Source of the DNA: Emticicia soli
GTDB lineage: Bacteria > Bacteroidota > Bacteroidia > Cytophagales > Spirosomataceae
Reading direction: 5' to 3'
Length of the DNA stretch: 64,000 nucleotides
Assembly (NCBI RefSeq): GCF_037860775.1
Contig: NZ_JBBEWC010000007.1
Coordinates: forward strand, 248,001 to 312,000
Shown: positions 60,295 to 64,000 of the stretch, piece after piece
Layout: each line of letters begins with the position of its first letter
How positions within the stretch are numbered: position 1 is the first letter of the stretch
The notes under the pieces: model-generated
What the model was told of the DNA's origin: nothing
Databases searched by the model: none
The model's input: only the letters and a program-made list of their open reading frames with translations
Position numbers and translations under genes: made by a program

Positions 60295-62010
60295 CTATAG
60301 ATTTTTCTTTTTCATTTCACCTACTGCATAATTAGCTGCACGGGCAGTAAGCGCCATATAGGTTAATGATGGATTTTGTGTACCTGTAGAAGTCATGCAG
60401 GCTCCGTCGGTTACAAAAACATTTTTGCAAAGATGCAAAGCATTCCACTTATTAAGCAAGGAAGTTTTTGGATCATTTCCCATTCTAACGCCGCCCATCT
60501 CATGAATATCCGCTCCCGGATTAGATTTTGAGTCTGATGCCTTTATGTTTTTGAAACCTGCTTTGGTAAACATTTCGGTAAACTGCTCTATATAATCTTG
60601 CACCATTTTCACATCATTATCTGTCCATTCGGCCGATGTAACCAATTGTGGAATGCCGTAAGGGTCTTTTAAGTTTTCATGCAAACGCACGTGGTTTTTC
60701 TCGATAGGCACACACTCACCCATCATCCACGAACTAACATTCCATTGATTGTTCAATTTAGGGTGTAAAAGACTATTTTTCAAATCTTCTCCGATTCCTT
60801 CCCGGCTTGACCAAGAACCCCTTCCTGCGCCAATACCAGCCGCATAACCTCTCAGAAAATCTGTTTCCTGCGAATGCAAATTTCTGAATCTTGGCACATA
60901 GCCATTGCTTGGGTTTTTACCATCAGTCATTTTATCTAAAAAACCATCATATTCGGCCGAAATCTTGCCTCTATAATTATGCCATGAGATAAATTTACCT
61001 AAGAATCCACTATCATTCCCTAATCCATTCGGGAAACGATTAGAGATTGAATTAAGTAAAATCAGGTTTGAGTTTAGTGCCGAGCCATTTACAAAAATAA
61101 TGCGGGCATAGTACTCAATCATTTCTTTGGTATTGGTATCAACCACCCGAACACCTGTTGCCTTGTTGAGTTTTTCGTCAAAAATAATAGAATGAACGGT
61201 TGAAAACGGCCTCAAGGTCATTTTACCTGTTTTAGCTGCCCAAGGCAGGGTAGAGGCATTACTACTGAAATAACCACCATAGGGGCAACCTCTGTTACAA
61301 AGATTACGATGCTGGCACTTGGCACGCCCTTGTTTCAGATGAATAGGCTGTGGGTCGGTTACGTGAGCACAGCGTCCCTGAACTACATGGCGTTTATTAT
61401 TATATTCTTTAGCTAATACCTGTTTAAGGTGTTGTTCTACACAATTGAGCTCTATTGGCGTAAGAAATTCGCCATCGGGTAGTTCTTGCAAACCATCTTT
61501 ATTGCCCGAAATACCCGCAAATTTTTCTACATGGCTATACCAGGGTGCAATATCAGCATAGCGTATCGGCCAGTCAACTGCAAAGCCATCACGTTTTGGG
61601 CCTTCAAAATCTAAATCGCTCCAACGTTGGGTTTGCCTTGCCCACATCAAAGATTTACCGCCTACGTGGTAGCCACGTGTCCAGGTAAAAGGTTTTTCTT
61701 CTACAAATGGTTGTATGCCATCTTTCAATGCAAACGGAAGCGTTTCTTCTCTTAAAAATGCTGCTCTACCTTTCGGATATTGACTTCTTACATCGAGTGG
61801 TACTTGTCCACGATGCTCAAAATCCCAGGGATTTTTCATGGCAGTTGGGTAGTCTGTAATATGTTTAATGTCATGCCCACGTTCCAAAACAATGGTTTTC
61901 AGACCTTTTTCGCATAGTTCTTTGGCTGCCCAACCACCACTAATGCCAGAGCCAATTACGATGGCATCATAAGTATTTTGTTTTTTTATATCTATCGCCA
62001 GATTTGCCAT
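60295..62010 (-). CDS. GMC-family oxidoreductase, likely glycoside/gluconate dehydrogenase large subunit
   Basis: 571 residues. FAD site: AIVIGSGISGGWAAKELCEK then TIVLERG. NLCNRGCPYGGYFSSN has the Cys typical of this branch, and HEMGGVRMG plus QNPSLTYMALTARAANYA form the active-site end with the His and Asn. With the next protein (Tat-like subunit 3) it would form a periplasmic dehydrogenase oxidising a sugar; some such complexes make 3-keto sugars. No cytochrome subunit is adjacent in the window. Confidence 0.9.
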   Translation of the reverse strand: MANLAIDIKKQNTYDAIVIGSGISGGWAAKELCEKGLKTIVLERGHDIKHITDYPTAMKNPWDFEHRGQVPLDVRSQYPKGRAAFLREETLPFALKDGIQPFVEEKPFTWTRGYHVGGKSLMWARQTQRWSDLDFEGPKRDGFAVDWPIRYADIAPWYSHVEKFAGISGNKDGLQELPDGEFLTPIELNCVEQHLKQVLAKEYNNKRHVVQGRCAHVTDPQPIHLKQGRAKCQHRNLCNRGCPYGGYFSSNASTLPWAAKTGKMTLRPFSTVHSIIFDEKLNKATGVRVVDTNTKEMIEYYARIIFVNGSALNSNLILLNSISNRFPNGLGNDSGFLGKFISWHNYRGKISAEYDGFLDKMTDGKNPSNGYVPRFRNLHSQETDFLRGYAAGIGAGRGSWSSREGIGEDLKNSLLHPKLNNQWNVSSWMMGECVPIEKNHVRLHENLKDPYGIPQLVTSAEWTDNDVKMVQDYIEQFTEMFTKAGFKNIKASDSKSNPGADIHEMGGVRMGNDPKTSLLNKWNALHLCKNVFVTDGACMTSTGTQNPSLTYMALTARAANYAVGEMKKKNL

Positions 62011-62038
62011 TTCAGTAAATATGTATAGGTTGAATAGC

Positions 62039-62563
62039 TTATTTTTTTACAGGCACACAGCCATAGTAATGCCCTGGAGCCATGTTGTAGTTTAGAAATT
62101 CCGTCTGAACATATTCAGAGGTAGTATAACCTAATATCGTGAGGTTTTTTACAAGGCTGTAAAAGTCTTTCAATTGAGTATTATCGCTTTTCTCAAAACC
62201 TAGTAAAATCTGGTGTTTCTGAGCTGTTTCACAGTTAGCGAAAGATTTTCCGAATTGTTTTTGAGCTATGGCATCCGTACTGGCTAAGCCATTTTTTACA
62301 TTCTCGGCTACTGGTTTTTCGTAGCAGTCTTGTAGCATTTTTTCTAAAAAAGCAGGTACCCCTAAAGACTTGGCACCTTTGGTATCAGACTCAGGAATGA
62401 TGGTTCCTACAATCAGTTCGAGCATTTGCTGTTCGCTGGTTTCAAAAAAGCCATAGCTGGTTTTGAGAGAATTGGCGTTCCAGCCATTGCTTGCCCAAGC
62501 TGGAATAGACACAAGGCCACCTAGCGCTATAGTTAGGTCTCTTATAGCAATACGTCGGTTCAT
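62039..62563 (-). CDS. Gluconate 2-dehydrogenase subunit 3 family protein
   Basis: 174 residues. The N-terminus has a twin Arg (MNRRIAIRDLTIALGGLVS) followed by hydrophobic residues, consistent with a Tat signal that carries a folded GMC partner. The body has IVGTIIPESDTKGAKSLGVP and LGFEKSDNTQLKDFYSLVKN, the DUF/Gluconate_2-dh3 pattern. It lies 28 bases before the GMC gene on the same strand. Confidence 0.88.
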   Translation of the reverse strand: MNRRIAIRDLTIALGGLVSIPAWASNGWNANSLKTSYGFFETSEQQMLELIVGTIIPESDTKGAKSLGVPAFLEKMLQDCYEKPVAENVKNGLASTDAIAQKQFGKSFANCETAQKHQILLGFEKSDNTQLKDFYSLVKNLTILGYTTSEYVQTEFLNYNMAPGHYYGCVPVKK

Positions 62564-63067
62564 AAGGTTGAATATTTAGAATGATAAATCTAAGTAAAAT
62601 TTAATTATTTCTAGCTTTTATGAGACAAAATTTAGTTTTGTTTAGATAAAAATAAGGTTTGTGATCAAGCACAAACCACTTAGTAAAAATTGAGTAAATA
62701 AAGCAGTGAATCAGCTGACCTTATGTGTAGAAAGATTTCATATTTGAAATATAAGCCAACGCCATTATAAAAGCTTATGTGGGATAGTTTTCGTAATGGC
62801 TTCCCATTTTGAATTAACGTGTAGTTTTTGGTAGATATGCAAAATATGTTTTAGAGAGGATTGATACCAATATCGGATCGATAGGTGTAAGATATTGCAA
62901 CAATAAGCCAGAAGAAATAAGCGAGAAAAACAGACAGCTTAAAATTATTTTTTCATAATAAGAGCTGTTCGGTTATACATAGAACCAATAAACATAAAAT
63001 AAGATTTTTCATGAGAAATCTGTCATTACCTCATGCCTTGTCTGAAAACCTATAGGGAAATATTTGC
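62564..63067. other. Intergenic region with a regulator remnant
   Basis: The 504-base gap holds no intact gene. It must carry the promoter of the gluconate dehydrogenase subunit gene (ATG at 62563) and the 3' region of the subtilase gene, and contains the response-regulator remnant at 62765-62866. The rest is AT-rich sequence with no clear structure. Confidence 0.5.
62765..62866 (-). pseudogene. Remnant of a NarL/LuxR-type response regulator
   Basis: On the minus strand the frame ending at 62765 reads SLKHILHIYQKLHVNSKWEA followed by ITKTIPHKLL, the C-terminal helix-turn-helix of NarL/FixJ regulators. Upstream, in another frame, LISSGLL (around 62905) fits the helix before it, so a frameshift or deletion lies between. 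No receiver domain is present in the gap. It is therefore a broken fragment. Confidence 0.55.
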
Positions 63068-64000
63068 TTACAACCAGATTACCTCAATCACTTCGTCTCG
63101 GGTTACAACTGTTGTGTGTTTCACTTGAGCGTTTCGTTTGAGTAAGATTGTATTGTTACGTACTTTGTGAGAGTCTTGGGAGAGTACTAGAAAAGGTGTC
63201 TTTTTATGGAAAACACTTACAACATCACCCGCTTTTACCTCAACTTCAAGCTGATGGTCAGTTTCGTGTACCGATATTGTTTTTGTATGGTTTTGTACTT
63301 CTAGCGGTTCTTTATTAGGGTTCTGAATCAAAGCTAATGCTTTAAAGGCATTAGGCACTCCATAACCTAAATAATTATTGCCAAAAGGATATAGACTTGC
63401 TGATTTTTGGAGATAATCTTTCACTTCCTGGTTCGTCAGCCTTGGATTTGCCTGTAACATACAAGCCACAAAGCCTGTAATAACCGGAGCCGCCAACGAA
63501 GTGCCATACAACGAGAAACAAGATACGTTAGGTTTTAGGTAATCCAGAAAATCGGGACCAATGCTGCTATAACCCATTTTTAGTCCGGCTTCGTTAGTTG
63601 CGCCAACAGCTATCACACCCTCTACATCAGCAGGGGTCGATATAATACGCCAGTCACGGTCGTCACCTTCATTCCCTGCCGAAACTACCACTATCATGCC
63701 CTTTTGCTCGGTTGCTATTTTGGCTGCTTTGGCAATGGTACTTGTATTGCCATTCATCTGAATGGGCTTATAATCTTCTTTTGGGTTTGAAAAACCTTTG
63801 GCATAGCCCAAAGATGTATTTACTAATCGCACACCTAGACTATCCAGCCATTCAATTGCCGAAACCCAGTTGTCTTCTTCACCTCTAAACTCACGCCCAC
63901 CGGTATCGGTTCTTGCCAGATAAAACTTGGCCTGTGTAGCCAAACCAAATTGCAATTTATTGTTAGACGATTTACCCGTAATGGCCGTCAACACTTCTGT
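63068..64000 (-). CDS. Subtilisin-like (S8) serine protease, N-terminal part outside the window
   Basis: The open frame runs off the window end: its visible start reads TEVLTAITGKSSN, the stretch that follows the catalytic His of HGT in S8 proteases, so His and Asp lie outside. The catalytic Ser is in LYGTSLAAPVITGF and the oxyanion Asn in VVVSAGNEGDD. DSLGVRLVNTSLGYAKGF is also typical. A C-terminal beta domain about 70 residues long follows the catalytic domain (HQLEVEVKAGDVVSV). An internal GTG at 63994 should not be taken as the start. Probably secreted. Confidence 0.92.
   Translation of the reverse strand, partial: TEVLTAITGKSSNNKLQFGLATQAKFYLARTDTGGREFRGEEDNWVSAIEWLDSLGVRLVNTSLGYAKGFSNPKEDYKPIQMNGNTSTIAKAAKIATEQKGMIVVVSAGNEGDDRDWRIISTPADVEGVIAVGATNEAGLKMGYSSIGPDFLDYLKPNVSCFSLYGTSLAAPVITGFVACMLQANPRLTNQEVKDYLQKSASLYPFGNNYLGYGVPNAFKALALIQNPNKEPLEVQNHTKTISVHETDHQLEVEVKAGDVVSVFHKKTPFLVLSQDSHKVRNNTILLKRNAQVKHTTVVTRDEVIEVIWL

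Overview
The window looks like chromosomal DNA of a Bacteroidota bacterium, probably Cytophagales (Spirosomataceae-like); that placement is inference from gene content. Supporting signs are AT-rich intergenic DNA, start regions that mostly lack a Shine-Dalgarno sequence, promoters of the form TTTG-N21-TAnnTTTG, and families typical of the phylum (DUF3098 beside ftsX, DUF3500, NIPSNAP, Wzi, FdtA, GMC oxidoreductase with gluconate dehydrogenase subunit 3). There is no phage, plasmid or CRISPR locus and no intact insertion sequence.

Layout. 1-5.6 kb (minus strand): polysaccharide export (ABC ATPase and permease, Wzz-like chain-length protein, Wza-like SLBB protein). 5.8-8.8 kb: parE and pheA. 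8.8-12.8 kb (minus): a housekeeping run ftsX, DUF3098, uppP, truB, ribF and a small membrane protein. 12.9-17.6 kb (minus): acyltransferase, FkbM methyltransferase, bifunctional-nuclease-domain protein, etfB-etfA. 17.8-24.2 kb: a TPR protein, an unknown gene, type I asparaginase, then a trehalose cluster (AraC regulator, MFS transporter, GH37 trehalase) and a DoxX protein. 24.2-29.6 kb: five co-directional genes for mostly secreted proteins (DUF3500, parallel beta-helix, beta-lactamase-like hydrolase, NIPSNAP, ChbG/YdjC deacetylase). 29.7-36.4 kb: a stress island (FMN split barrel, DUF2383, FAD oxidoreductase, YghA-type SDR, YciE/DUF892, LEA-like repeat protein) that also holds a 146-bp MITE-like element, an unknown 343-aa gene and a noncoding repeat array. 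36.6-44 kb: mixed metabolism, RluD, Wzi, DUF819. 44.05-44.29 kb: an unusual tRNA-like RNA gene. 44.4-53.9 kb: Lrp regulator, large membrane protein, FdtA, HslV, PDH E2, LepA, HldD, QueD. 54-59.3 kb: LpxB, lipoprotein, SufB, Crp-family regulator, alpha/beta hydrolase, separated by REP-like palindromes and octamer repeats. 59.4-62.6 kb (minus): TIM-barrel isomerase, GMC oxidoreductase and gluconate-dehydrogenase-3 subunit. 62.6-64 kb: a response-regulator remnant and a subtilase cut by the window edge.

Two noncoding loci stand out. First, at 44054-44217 (minus) there is a complete transcription unit (consensus promoter, RNA, 12-bp terminator with a T run) for an RNA with tRNA acceptor, D, anticodon-like and T arms but about 90 extra nucleotides in the variable region. 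Second, at 35222-35670 (plus) a consensus promoter is followed by about eleven degenerate GTTGTGT-type units, including two identical 44-bp copies, and terminator-like hairpins; no long open reading frame covers it. It looks like a repeat-bearing noncoding RNA, and its motif is complementary to ACACAAC sequences found just upstream of a few start codons nearby. Both interpretations are inference and need RNA evidence.
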